Origin: Polyodon spathula
Taxonomy: Eukaryota > Chordata > Actinopteri > Acipenseriformes > Polyodontidae
Direction of reading: 5' to 3'
Assembly (NCBI RefSeq): GCF_017654505.1
Contig: NC_054545.1
Location: 8,916,427 to 8,980,426 of the forward strand
Length of the DNA stretch: 64,000 bases
Positions 1-12,903 of the stretch are shown piece after piece; within the stretch, counting starts at the first letter, position 1; each line of letters starts with the position of its first letter. The notes beneath the pieces were generated by a model that ran no database searches, was not told the origin of the DNA, and saw nothing but the letters and a program-made list of their open reading frames with translations. The translations under genes and the position numbers were made by a program.

Positions 1-439
1 AAAGCCCAATTTATTTTCTCAGAGCCCAGATTTGGCTGTAAATAACAAGATAAAACAAGACCTCAGAAATATGGATTTATTTTTATCAGTTTTCTGTGCG
101 GATTGATCTTATCAGAGTAAAAACTTGGTCTTTAAGGAAGAAAGGTAAGACAATGGAAAGTTATTGACAAATGGATTAACAGGCCTCCAAACATGTTTGA
201 AACAATTCTTTTTACAGCATGAAAAGGTAATTAAAACAGAACTTGAGAGTCTATTCTCACAATTTAAATCCAAAATACCATAAGAAAAGATCATGTACAT
301 TTGTGTATGTTTCTTTTTTCAAGCAATGTGTGATTTCTACAACAGTTACGCTCCCCAATGTACAATCCACTACATATAAAGTGTATTAGAGTCAACAGAA
401 GACGTACAAAAAGAATGAAAAGCATTATGACACACCCAC

Positions 440-890
440 CTCTGTTTAAAAACTGCTTTCATTGCTTCTTTTCGACCAACAGAATACTGCGAGATCACTA
501 TGTCACTTCCTATAGACCCAAAAGGTAAATTGGTAGAGAAGCATTAAAAAATGAATGCATGGAAATATCTGCTTAACATTTAAACCTTATACTGGTGATT
601 TAAATATGCTTTACAAAACTAGTGTAATTTGTTTCTCTAAAACAAACAAGTTAATGGGAAACATGTCTGTAATATACTATATAATTTACAGTCTTAAAAG
701 AAACACATAAAACCGATCAGAACAGATTAGTCAGGTAGATTATGAACATCATTTAAAATAAAATTCAATATAATAAAGATTTGTATGTTGGACACCCTTT
801 AATGATCTGAGCATAGCACTCCCCTAAACGATATACTACTCCTTGTACTTTAGATAGAACAAGGTTTGACATGTCAGTTCAGTGAAGCTG

Positions 891-977
<87 letters not shown>

Positions 978-3900
978 AAAGCTAGTGGCCATCACAACAA
1001 TGTAGCAATATAGATATATTCTGTGAACAGTCATGTGTTATCACAACACTGCAGCAATCTGTTGAAATAATGGGCATGATTGTATTGTTAGCCTAAATTA
1101 CAATTCCATAACTGTGAAAAGGGTATTTGCCACCTAGTAAACTAAACATGGTACCTTGTATTAAAATTCATACAAAAGATAATTGTAATACAAACATTTG
1201 TATCGCAGCCCAGAGAAAAGTATTTATACATTACAGAATGTTTCTGGCCCCCAGCAGTAGAGTACGTGCAACAGCACAATTATATTTGTGTTATCAGTGA
1301 CTGACAGTTTTACCTAATAGAAACAATAATTTAAAAGATTGCATCGCTAGGCTTGGATAAAAAAAAAAGCCTTATCAGAGGGCAGCTCTGCACCACCTGT
1401 ATGTAGTAGAGCTTTGCAAAGTCAATTATCATTCGAGGGGGTGTTTGCGTAGGAACACTGCCCATTGCAAATCATGGTTGCAGGCAATTTCATTCTTTGC
1501 TTTGTGAGATATGTTGCTGTCGGAGTTGGCAATATCCCTTCCAGTTGTTTTACATGTATTAAATACACCATAAAAGTTTGTGGGGTTTTTTTCTACTGCA
1601 ATTGCAGCATGGAATTAAAATGAGGCTAGTCATATTTGTTTTGTGTACATTATTTTATAAAAGCTAGGCCATTCCATGAACATGTGTTTTCTTGGAAAAC
1701 GATGCTGGCATTTGTATTCTGTTTTATTGCTGAACATCTACTGACTTGTTATTATGTAGACCTACAAGACAATAAAGCACTACTAATGTCAACGGTTTCT
1801 GATCAGTGACAAAACTACAAATGTAAAACATCATTACTGAAACCAATTCAAATGGATTTAGGATTAGATTTAGATTATAACCCCCTTTTCACAGAACCGA
1901 GAATGTCTACTTATTGAGATGAACTTTTACAATATCCTTCCATGTGCTGTTGAACATTGCTGATTGTTTCTGTCCATTTGTGTTTTACCTTCTTTTCTAC
2001 TGCCATCTGGAGGATTTTTTAAAAAGGTGCCTCTTACACCACGCTCCTGAGCATCTTTTTCTGGCACCTGTACAGAAAAGAACATGACTGGTCAGCTAGC
2101 AAACTCCCCTGACAAAATACTACAAGGCCTAAAAGTTCTCCAGAATGTTATAAGCACATTATTGCTAAGACAGTTTGTCACATTATGTGAGCACTTGCAT
2201 CCACCTATTGATGAAAAGAAAACTCTAAATGAGGAATATAGGCAAATACAAGGGAATAATATTTTTATATAATATGTTGTTATTATTATTTATTATTATT
2301 ATATTATTATTATTATTATTATTATTATTATGTCATAATCCTTCAAATATGTCAAACAAATCACAATATTAACCTTTCTGTTTTTTACCGCTGAACTTGT
2401 TTATTAATACAGGTATCTAGAAAGTGGAGTTTCCTCAGGGGCATCATCTAAGAGGGAGGTCATATTAGAATAGTTTGCAAAGATGATGTCAAATGTATAG
2501 GTTAAAAAAAAAAGCTATCAAAAAGGTGTGTAAATCTAAGATATTCACTCAAAGTGCACTCCCTATGCAGAAAAGTATAAAGTAAAATGACCTCAATATG
2601 GCGGCTATATCAATGACAAACACATTTAGCAATGAGGGTTTATATAGCTAACCCTGCAAATATGAAGACCCTGCCTCCGATGGTTTTGGAGATATGCAGC
2701 TTTGACACTGGCGGTGGCGTTTTATAAAATCAGCAGCAGGTTTTTCTGGTACAATACCCACAATCTAATTTGACTGAGAAAATCACAATACAGTATACCT
2801 ATAAAGCAAATGTTTGCACATTTACATACGCTCCCCTCACAGGGAAGTTACGTTTTAAGACAATACACAGTAGACACTTTTGCAAACAAATACTTGCCTG
2901 ATGGGACATAGAACCTGGGCTGTTTTCATGTCCATGCAAAGGCTGTCGCTTTGTGGTGTTCCAAGCTGGAATCAGAGAATCAGCTGGAAGCAAAAAAGCA
3001 ATATTTGAGTGGGAAAACTATTCATAAACAATTTATTCAATAATTATTTAAATATTGTTTATTTGTTTGCAGTACCTACCACAGAATGTATTGTACTTGA
3101 CACCACTTTAAAGTCCTATGTACAAAAGGCGTTGTTTTTTTTTTTGTTGTTGTTTTTTAGGTGGGGTCCCCCTAATACCTATCTACAACAGGGTTAAATG
3201 TACTTCCCTCCATTCAGTTAAATACAGTATATGTACTAATGTCTTGGTTTTTACGCCTGTAAAGTGGCTATGGAGAAACCAAGGCGACAGAGGGCGCTCA
3301 AAAACAACTGACTGTAAAGTTTACTTTTTACGTCACAGCGTCAATTGATTCATGAATGGATAAATTACTTGGCAGACTAGTCACGCTCGTTACATGGAGC
3401 AGAAAGACGTTTTCTTTAAGCCTGACTTATTTCAAACTGTACTTTTAAAATCCGAAGAAACTCGTTGTTCCAGTCAGTGTACTAATGTCACACAAACTAC
3501 TAGAAAAGCATGCTTATAGCTTAACCCTAACAAGACCTGATCCATTTCCATGCACACTGTCTACTACATTTTCCAGTGGATTAGCCAAATTGCTGATGAT
3601 CAGAAGTGTTTACTGGCGGCACATACTTGGAAAAAGCGGGAACGCTTAGTTTTGATGTACCATGAACCACTAAAACAAACCTACTGAGTCAGTAGGGTAT
3701 GCAACGTGTTAATGATGTTTTCATTATATATCATTACAAACAATAGCCTGTGACGTTTCGTGCTGCAGTTTTATTTATCTACAGTACAGTTAAAAATCGT
3801 ACATGTAATGTTTTTTTTTTTATTATTTGTATTTATTTAAATTGTGAATAAACAATGGAAAATGAAAGCAATGGTCCAATTTCATAATACATAAATACAT

Positions 3901-4345
3901 TTAAAAAATATGATCTTGGAAAATAAAATAAAAAATTGAAAAAAAAACTAGACGACTTACCGTCGCGCACTGACTCTCTCCTATCATCAGCAGAGTGGGC
4001 AGGTTTATTAGCAGGTAACGCTGGTGGGATAAACATCTGGTCAGGGGCATTGTTTTCTGCCTGTTTCTTATACTCATTCGTGTGGTACGGAGAACCAACT
4101 TCCCGGAGCTTTTTAACTGAGAATTTAACCTTTTTATTGTAGCAAACAAATCCACTGGAGACATTACTGACATCATGATCGTTGTCGGCGCTTGTGTTTC
4201 TCGCATGATGAAGACTTGTTGATCTTATTAAAATGTCACCGGCATTGGAAGTTAAAGATGATTCCATACTTTCCCTTCCCGCTGTCACTATTGACGGCGT
4301 GGAACAGTTTGCTTGTGAGCGATCGACATTATCCATTCTTAACAA
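440..4345 (-). CDS. KIAA0586: TALPID3 (KIAA0586) centrosomal protein, first four coding exons, 3' part outside window
   Basis: TALPID3 is a centriolar/basal-body protein needed for ciliogenesis and Hedgehog signalling. Coding exons on the minus strand, in transcript order: 3961-4345, 2898-2983, 1989-2067 and 440-509. Intron phases 1, 0, 1 and 2 join them into one open frame. Two blocks match the human N-terminus: VKKLREV followed about 30 residues later by PPALPANK (human VKRLREV and PPALSANK), and ISQYSVGRKEAMKAVFKQ in the fourth exon (human ISQYTMGQKDALRTVLKQ). The first ATG is at 4345, with an in-frame alternative at 4336. About 74 residues precede the KKVKFS/VKKLREV block, so the predicted N-terminus is longer than the human form that begins near this block. 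The second exon ends in CAG followed by GCAAGT, apparently a GC-AG intron. The remaining exons lie left of position 1. It is head-to-head with TIMM9, as in human. Confidence 0.9.
893..975. repeat. AT dinucleotide microsatellite
   Basis: An uninterrupted (AT) tract of about 83 bp within a TALPID3 intron. Similar tracts occur at 5003-5062, 8789-8848, 10583-10629 and 20440-20469. Confidence 0.95.
2279..2331. repeat. ATT trinucleotide microsatellite
   Basis: An interrupted (TAT) tract. Similar trinucleotide tracts are at 22834-22857, 50001-50048 (TAA) and 53335-53378 (TTA). Confidence 0.95.
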
Positions 4346-5000
4346 TGTATTTCTATCTTTAAAACGATGTGGATTTCTTATTCAAATTCTGATCAACTCC
4401 TGGAATTAAGAAAACTTTCCTGAAGTTGTAATTTAAATTCCTTTATATTTTGTGTCTTCCTATTAATGTTTTGCTTTTTAACAATCAATGTCCCACCTTC
4501 AATTCCCAAAATGTCAAAAGCAAAGCACCGAAAGGGTTTTTTTTGTTTGTTTGTTTGTTTGTTTGTTTGTTTGTTTGGTTTTTTGTCAATTGCAGCAAAA
4601 AGTGAATCTGAGGGTTGTCTTCCGCTTCATCAGTGACACTACAATCATCAATGTATTTAATACTACGCAGACAAAAAATAAAAATGAAAAAGAAGACGTG
4701 AATGGCTCCTTCATCTGGTTTGAGTGACTGCTGTATCCACCGGTTCTCATGATTTAAAAGTTTCAGTTGGAACTCGCTGGCGTCACCGGTGCTCTCCCTA
4801 TGTTTACAGTCCCCGCTGAAACAAGAACACCCAGAAAATCTTCACGTTGAGCGTCTCATTCACAAATCATCTAACAGCTGGAAAACACGTTTTATTGGTA
4901 AGGTATATCATATTTTAAATATATCAACTTCATAAAAAAAAAAAAAAACTTTCAGTTAGTTAAACTTGACTACCAACTCCTGAACTGTTGACATGGAAGG

Positions 5001-5065
<65 letters not shown>

Positions 5066-6347
5066 TTTACCTGGGTGGGGGGGTCAAGTGTGCAGTGGCG
5101 ACTTTAAAAAACAAATACTACTTCTTTCTATCTTATTTTTTTTTTTTACTAAAATGATTCTGGACCTGTTTGTTGAGACTCGGGTCAGATTAAATTTGTA
5201 TGTTTTTCCTACGAGCGGATTTTTACAATGTGTATGCATGTATTCCTTTTACACTTTCTCTTTATTTATATTTATACGATAAAATAATAAATAAGTAAAA
5301 ATAAAAAACATTGACAGCTAAATCGCATTATGTTATAGTACTTATATTCCACATCGGAATATTTAGAAAGCAACTCCACTGCTTTCACGTAACGTAAACC
5401 TTGTTTGTAGACTTCGTATGCGTTTTCGACAATTTAGCATTTAACATTTCCCTTTCTTTGCCAGTTGTTCTTAATTATTGATTTAATAAAATAGTATATA
5501 TTTTTATGTCAACGTGAACTTATAATCTATACACAAAGACACACACATACAAATATATCGAATGTAATGTTAGTGATGGCAGGCTGTCTGTGATAGTAGA
5601 ACTCACATGTCCCTTGGTTGAATGACCTGGTAGTATCCGAAAACAGAGGTGGTGAGAATTTAATTTACACAGATACTCTTTGTGGCATAACTCTTTTTAA
5701 TTGGGCGTCATTTAAATTACTGTGCAATATGTGTTTGAAGTTTTATGTGAGCTAATTTGGCTTACATTAAGACCAGCTTGTAAAAATGTTACACACATGC
5801 AGGCCTGAGGGGAGGGGTTAATTTGCTGTGTGACATTCACACAGGCTGTCTTCTCTGTCCGTGTCTAGATGAGTAGCGGTATGTTTTCAAGTCTTCTAAA
5901 TATCCATATGTTTATAATTTTGTGCATGTATGCGCTGTATTTTTTTTTTTTTTTCTCGATAGTATTAGTTTTGCAGACATAAGTATGTCTCTGCTAAATG
6001 GTGAAAAAAAATATTTACACCGCATCAGTGTTTAAGAACAACTGCGTGAATGTTTTCGTTCACAACACGCTCAGTGTGTTTGCTGGAAAATACTATTAGG
6101 GAAAATGTTATTTATCATAGTGTAGACTCACATTTTACAAGATGTTTTTGTGTGGTGCAAAGACATTGTACTTAAATGTAAATGCATTTCGCGCAGTGAT
6201 CCCTTGTTTTTTTTTTTTGTTTTTGTTTTTATGTTACTATGATTCCAACATGTATTTGACGCAATGTAGGTGTTGTTTGTTTTGAATTAAGAGGTTGTCA
6301 TTTTTATTTGTTTAAAGGTACATAGCTGCAAGTGAAAAAAAAAAGAA
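4346..6347. promoter_or_regulatory. Divergent promoter interval between TALPID3 and TIMM9
   Basis: These 2 kb separate two start codons that point away from each other, so the interval must contain both promoters and the untranslated first exons. I could not fix either transcription start. A likely acceptor for the TIMM9 coding exon lies in the TTTAAAG or CATAG sequence just upstream of 6330. The interval also contains a (GTTT) tract at 4541-4578 and a 60-bp AT microsatellite at 5003-5062. No other coding exon was recognised. Confidence 0.5.
4541..4578. repeat. GTTT tetranucleotide microsatellite
   Basis: About nine GTTT units. The same motif recurs at 51491-51520 and 52584-52609. A TG tract is at 53097-53118. 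Confidence 0.95.
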
Positions 6348-7730
6348 ATGGCTGCACAGATAACTGAATCTGATCAAGTTAAACAGGTAATGATCTTTCA
6401 GAATTTTCAGTCATGCACTTCTTATTATAGTGACCCTGCCAACGACTATATGTTAACAGAAAAAAAAAAAAAAAAAAAAAAGTCGTTTAGTGAGGTAGGA
6501 CGGCGTAATCGTATCTCGTATGTAACAGTTGCACAGTACTTTAACCAGAAACCATTTTTAGTTGTCCAATGGTTTTTTAACATAATTCTGTAGTATAGAG
6601 AAATGTATTCCAGATAATTATATCCAGCAATGAATTCATCATTATAATGCCTTTGTATGTGTTTGTAGTTTAAGGAATTTCTGGGTACATACAACAAACT
6701 AACAGAGACTTGTTTTATGGACTGTGTAAAAGATTTTACCACCAGAGAGGTGAAACCAGAGGAGGTATGTACATTTTTTTTTTTTTTTTAATATTTCATT
6801 TGCTATAAAAGTGCATGGGTTATGAAATAATTCCACGTTACCATTACGCAGTGTGCACCTATGTGCTATTCTTGTGAATTCATTGAAGCTAGTATAGTTC
6901 TGTACCAGATACCGTGTTTTAAATTAAAAATGTTCGTTTGCACATTTGAGATCTGTTAGTTATAAAGCCTCAATTACATGTCTGTGGCGGGCAAGCAGAC
7001 CTGAAGCATAGACTCTGAACCAGAAAAAATAAGTTGATATAGAGGTGGTGGTCATTGAGGAAAGCTCACCATACTTGCATGCCTCAGAATTAAAAAAAAA
7101 AAACCTTCATCAGGACCTTCCTGCCTGCCCTTGGCGATATGATAACCTAGTCTCAAATATGCAACTCATGTTCATGCAGCCAACAAGGTTTACATGAGAA
7201 ATGTAAACTTTGATGTAAAGGCAAATATCAAAGTTACTTCACAGAAAGAGAGGATACAGCTGCCATAGTAACTATTGATGTTTACATGCCAAAATTAACC
7301 TGATCTGGAGGAATCAATGCAGCCACTTGTAACTTCAATAAGAAACATATTGTAACTAGTCAAGTATAGAAAGTTTCAGCTAATGCCTTCGTGGTCTTTA
7401 GAAAATTATATATTACACAGCTGTACAAGCATTATGTATGAAAACTAAATGGCCTGTACAAAAGGAGGCATGGTGTGGATAATTAAGCTCACATGTATTC
7501 ATAGTAAAAATAAATAAATAAAAAAGCTGGACCTTGGATAACTATTAAATTATTCTACAGGTGTATTATTTTGAGTGCATTTTCTTTTTTTCTAGATGAC
7601 ATGCTCTGAAAGTTGCCTTCAGAAGTACCTGAAGATGACACAAAGAATATCGATGCGATTCCAGGAGTATCATATTCAACAGAATGAGGCTTTAGCTGCC
7701 AAAGCAGGACTTCTCGGCCAGCCCCGATAA
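6348..7730 (+). CDS. TIMM9: TIMM9, mitochondrial intermembrane-space import chaperone subunit
   Basis: Tim9 joins Tim10 in a hexameric chaperone that escorts hydrophobic carrier proteins through the mitochondrial intermembrane space to TIM22. Three coding exons: 6348-6386, 6669-6764 and 7596-7730. Both introns are phase 0 with GT-AG ends. Together they encode 89 residues, the same length as human. The twin CX3C motifs are intact: CFMDC at residues 28-32 and CSESC at 48-52. These cysteines form the two disulfides of small Tim proteins. The sequence is nearly identical to human; visible changes include T6 ([10 protein letters not shown] versus human MAAQIPESDQ) and M30 in the first CX3C. No presequence is present, as expected. 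The ATG follows an A-rich leader and matches the family start. The gene converges on ARID4A. Confidence 0.98.
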
Positions 7731-8110
7731 GACAGGGCTGTGGTTTGGATTTATGTACAGTATTGCACTGCTGGAAGAGGACTCTTTAATGTAAAACTGA
7801 CCTGTTGTCCCCAAGACACATCTAGAATGGTAGGATACCTAGAACAGCAAGAGCATAGTGGCCAGGTTGTAGACAACAGTTCATATAAAAGGGCATTTTG
7901 CTCAAAGTATTCTCTGAAAATAAGTTTAAGCACCTATTACTTTATATATGAGAACTAGTAGACATGGTGCCTTCAGTGCTTGCTGGCCACTGGACACAAG
8001 TGTTTCGGCGATAAGTCATTTTGCTTGTGTACAATACATGACAAAACTTGTTAACTTCTATGGACCATGTTTTTTAATTGTTTTTGAAAGAAAATAAAAT
8101 ATTAAGCTGC
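7731..8110 (+). terminator. TIMM9: TIMM9 3' untranslated region with poly(A) signal
   Basis: After the TAA at 7728-7730 there is about 370 bp of AT-rich sequence ending in an AATAAA at 8093-8098, followed by a T-rich stretch. A second AATAAA at 8391-8396 could be a distal site. The end is inferred from the hexamer alone. Confidence 0.55.
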
Positions 8111-8786
8111 AGATTTTTCAGATGCACTAGCTTTTAAAGCTGGTTGTTTTTCTTTACACAACAGCATTTTCTGGGTTAAGTTATATAATATTTATTACAT
8201 GAATACATAGAAATGTTAAAAGGAAAAGGCAGTTTCTCCATATCTTAAGTAATCCAAATTATTTCTGACAAAATGTAGTTCTTGTTTATCTTGTATAATG
8301 CATGTAGAAATGGGCAAAAAACAAACAAAACACACAACAGCAAAGAGTTAATACTGTGCAATGGCAAGATTCTTCATTAACTGTACATGCAATAAACTTT
8401 AGGATTAATGGCAGGTTTACATTTTCTCGCCACTGTATTTCTCCCCCAGTTGAACGAATACCAGAGATTGTTTTTTACTATGGTTGCAATTATAAAAAAT
8501 AAATAAAACTACCTCTCTGGGGAAAAAACATAGTGTGTCATTAATATTTTGGAGAACAACTCACTTGTACCAAAACTGAATGTTTAGGTTGTCAGAAATC
8601 AATGTACATGCTTCAAATCTACTGTCTCCATTAGTTTCCCAAGTGTTGTATATACTCTACTGCACACTTACTGTTCTTCAGCAAACAAGAAACGACCTTG
8701 AGTTTTACATTAAAATTCTTTGGTTTCAGTTATGCATTCTTCTCATTGCTTAAGCATTTAAGACTAACGATAGTGTACACACTGTC

Positions 8787-8854
<68 letters not shown>

Positions 8855-10577
8855 TGTTTTTAAGATCACTGTGTAAAGAACCGACTGATTCAAACAGCAG
8901 TTATTTCAGTGACAACTGGCACAGTGACCATTACAAGTTTCTTGATTGGGGAGCAGCAGCAAATAAACCATGCAAGTGTACAAAACTCCCTTTAAAAATA
9001 ACTACAGTCCTGAAAGTAAGCAAAACCAAGAGTCATTTCACATATCCAAACTATTGCAGAAGGTAATGTTTTTTACTGTGTTGTGAGTATAAAGTTGAGA
9101 AAATAACAGAATTTAGTGTTAAATGGGTACTGTAATTTATGCTCCAAGCCACTGGGCATGCTCAACTTCATTTGTGGCAACAGGCGGTTATATTTCCTTC
9201 TGCAGGGAGGTTATAACTTTACAGCCCCATAATTCCTGATACAAACTCAAATCCAAATGTCCTCAATCAGTGTAGATAATATGGAATGCACATATATTTC
9301 AGAAAATTTGAACTAATTGGGACCAGGGGGTGTTTGGATAATGAAAGAGTTCAGATAATCACATTTTAACTGAAGTTGTTTGACTTCTAATTATGAAACC
9401 TAGGAGTATAAGCCTCATGTTGCCTTTAAAGGTTGTTAAAGAACTACTGAGCTTCTGCTTCATAATATAATTGGGGTTTCTCTTCAGAAAAGCTTCAAAC
9501 TGATCTTATTTGGCAACATCATGAACAAATGCTGGACCCTTTGAAATGCAATGAACTATGGTGGTATCAATGTTTCAGCTAGGTATGAATGCAATGGCAG
9601 ATTATGATTTCATTTTTAAATTATACATTGATACTGCATTGGAACTGGGATCAGCAACGTAGGACTGAAGGAAGTGAAAATGTTTGTTTTACTGGTTTAC
9701 CTCAACTGGTTCACAATTGCAAATCATATTTTAAAATGGCTTTATTAATACTCTGTACGGCACTGTTTATTTTACATAAAGATACAATTGCTTGTCTTAA
9801 GAAAATGACAGAAAAAGATTTCCGTCACTGCCAAGATAACGGAAGAAATAAGTCACTTTCTTGAAAGAAATAACATCCCCAATGTTGATGAAATAAAAAG
9901 TTTATAAAACATAAATGTACAATATATTTAGTATCTCTACTTAATACGAGAGGGTCTGACTCAGACCCATTGTTGCTGTGAATAAGTTCATAATATACAG
10001 TCCAGAGCGTTTGAGTGAAGTCTACAGAATGAATATTAACATTTAGAAAAAAGGGCACAAAAGTTTGCTTTTAAATGTACAAAGATGGGTAAAAAAATAA
10101 ATCAAAATAAATCACGTTTAGTTTTTGCAGTTTATATGAAAATGTATTTTTGAAATACATGGTTTTGGAGGACTTCTATACAACATATGCAATTAACATT
10201 TAGTCTATGGGATAATCCCTAGGCTGGTAAAACATGTTCTTTGCAGCAAATCAATTTTGGGGGATTTCAACTTTGAAAAGTATATATTTAAAAAGGTAAA
10301 AATAAAAACAAAAGGAAAAAAAAAAAACAAGTATAAAAGCTGAGCCAGAAATTTATACAGAAGGGCACCCCTGAAAATGGTGTGTTCCTTAAATATTATA
10401 AAATATAAAAAAATATATATCTTTAAACTTGGGCCCAAAGAATGTTGTGAATAACATATTCTAATTGCCAGTGTTTAAGTCACCAAAAAGATTGAAAACT
10501 TTGTTGTTTTTAGATGTGATGGATTTCCAAATTGTAACAATCTTTTTATTAAAATAATAAACTATATATATATATTA

Positions 10578-10633
<56 letters not shown>

Positions 10634-11588
10634 TAAATTTCGCCCAAGCTAGGGAAGATCCACTTTTTTGTGACTGTATTCATTTTAAAAAATACATAAA
10701 AATGTTATGTCCAGTCTGAATAAATATATTTAACAAGTTGTAAGATAATACCTTTATTTACACACCATTTAAGGACTAGAATATTCATTTAAGAACCCCC
10801 TTCACTGTTGTGATTATTTTGCTTGTGAAATTTTTCTTAATAAAATAAAATACTAATTTTTCTGTAATAAAATAAAACTCTGCAATTACATATAAAAAGA
10901 CAAAATACCTTTGCTAAGGAAATCAGTCCACTGAAAACTTTCTTTACAATTCCACTGTATACGTTAAAAAAAAAAAAAACTTATTATTTGCATAATTACC
11001 TGTGCTCAAAATACTAGAAAAAAGTGGAAGACGCAACATCTGCAGTTTTCAGTAAACTGCATTCCCTTTCGCAATTTATTTTGTCCCGCCTTTTCAAAAT
11101 CGGGCACTCTGCTGAACACATGCACTTTGGCAGTTCTACATAGCAAGCGCTTCTTTACTGATCCTCCACCAACCGTGTCTGGCACAGAGCTCAGCAGGCT
11201 AGGAGTGACCGTTCTCCAATTCAAACTCCACGTCAACTATTTTTTTGTCAATGCATTTGCCACTGCACTGATGCTGAAATATTTTACTGCATCCAGGCTG
11301 GTCTCAGAGTAAACCAGGGAAGGAAATTTTTTGCAGGAAAAAAAGTGCCTTGTACTGTATAAATGTAGCTCAAAGTAGTCCCAAGTAAAACTTAACCAGT
11401 CTCCATATTCAAACTTCTTTTTTTTCATTTCTGCATTGTAAATGGAAACTGGAAGCTGACTAGCAACGTGAAAGTGCGCAGAATTTGGACTGGCAAGGTC
11501 AATCCAGTTGAGTGCTTATCTATGCTTTTGTTTTAAAAGTCTCAGCACTTGTCCAGAGGCAGCTGACTGCTGGGATGGGAGCGTTTCA
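8111..11588. other. Convergent gap between TIMM9 and ARID4A (includes ARID4A 3' UTR)
   Basis: No coding exon was recognised on either strand. The right part must contain the minus-strand ARID4A 3' UTR. Candidate minus-strand AATAAA hexamers (TTTATT on plus) are at 11075-11080, 10753-10758 and 10545-10550, but I cannot choose among them. Two AT microsatellites sit at 8789-8848 and 10583-10629. Human has TOMM20L in this position; no TOM20-like exon was seen. Confidence 0.5.
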
Positions 11589-12903
11589 TCACCTGCACTC
11601 CACCGCCACTGGGTTTTGTGTTGGGGACGCAGAGGGCGGGCTCATTCCGGTCTCCGATGAACCAGGTGATGTTGACGCCGTTGTATGTGAAACTGTTCAG
11701 AAAAGAAAAATAAATACAAAAATTCAGAAAAGTGCACCATTAGTGGTTTTCAAAAGTAGATGCCAAAACAGTGTTACAGCAGCCCACAATTCAACAGAGG
11801 ACGGTACAACAATACTGTAGCTTATCAGAGTTGAACCTGACACCAAAGTAGCTATTTTAAACATTCAAAACAAAAAAAATAATCATTCTCATAACAGAAA
11901 CTGCTTGGAAGGATTATCCAGAGGGCTACCATATATATATATATAAATATATTTTTAACTTTCTTGATACATTTCCTGGCGAATGTTTATTTATTTTCAC
12001 ACTTATAAGATCTACAGTATTACTATAATTAAGATAAGGTACATCAATGTAGCATTTTACTATTTATGCAGTATTAGTATTGAAAAAGCAGAGACCAATA
12101 AGACAGTAAACTGTAAACCTACCTTCTCTCTCTTTCTTTTTTAACCGTTTCTGTCTCCTGTCAATGGAGGCCACTTCAGACTTCAGTGTCATGTAATACT
12201 TCCTAATTTCTTGCAGTTTGTCTTGTAGAAACGATATCCTATCTGTACTCGTCATGCTATCCAGTTCAGCTGTACCAACAAAAATTTTAAGAAATTCTTA
12301 TTATAAAGCACTTAAAAAAATAATATAGTTCTACAACTACATTCAGTTAAGACTACTGGAAGACACTGATCTTTCATAAGAGTAGTCTCTAAACTGCAAA
12401 ACCAAATTCAGTTTTGTATGATTATGTGGCATAAAAGCAGACCATTACAAATATACAAGTTTTATAGTTTTCTATATACAAAAACAGGCTGGAACTACTT
12501 ACTAAGCTGAAAAGTCCATTTGTATGTTCTTGTGGAAGGATGGGCATGTTTCTCTCTGTGTTTCTCCTTCTCCCCATCTTTGCAATTGGGCGACATGACC
12601 CTTGCAGGTGATTTGTTGAGTTTTTGAGCTTTGGGTACGCTGAAGTGTTTAACTGGAGTGCACTTGCTGGTGTTATCAATGACAGGAAGGTCTTCACTGT
12701 CACTGCTGTGCCCTGCAGGACAAGACGACAATTTTAGAATAAAGACTTTTGGCTAATAATAATGGTCTGCAATTTAAATATAATTTAGAAAGACTTGCCT
12801 GCACCATTCTTTTCATTTTTCGATGCAACACTTTTACGGTTTTGACTGCGCTTCTGTTTTTTAGCCGATGAGCTGTTACTACAGTCAATTGACCTTTTGT
12901 GAC
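11589..12903 (-). CDS. ARID4A: ARID4A C-terminal exons with basic coiled coil
   Basis: Four exons (12799-12903, 12503-12712, 12123-12269, 11589-11692). They encode [30 protein letters not shown], the near-identical RTYKWTFQL, the coiled coil [18 protein letters not shown] with a basic RRQKRLKKK, and the Ser-rich end finishing VAVECR and TGA at 11591-11589. The C-terminal part is the SIN3/SAP30-interacting repression region in human. The exon at 12799-12903 is followed by GCAAGT, a GC-type donor. Confidence 0.94.

Noticed and set aside
8698..9066. Open frame with a YIYIYI run
   Set aside because: The run is translation of an AT microsatellite; no exon signals or similarity.
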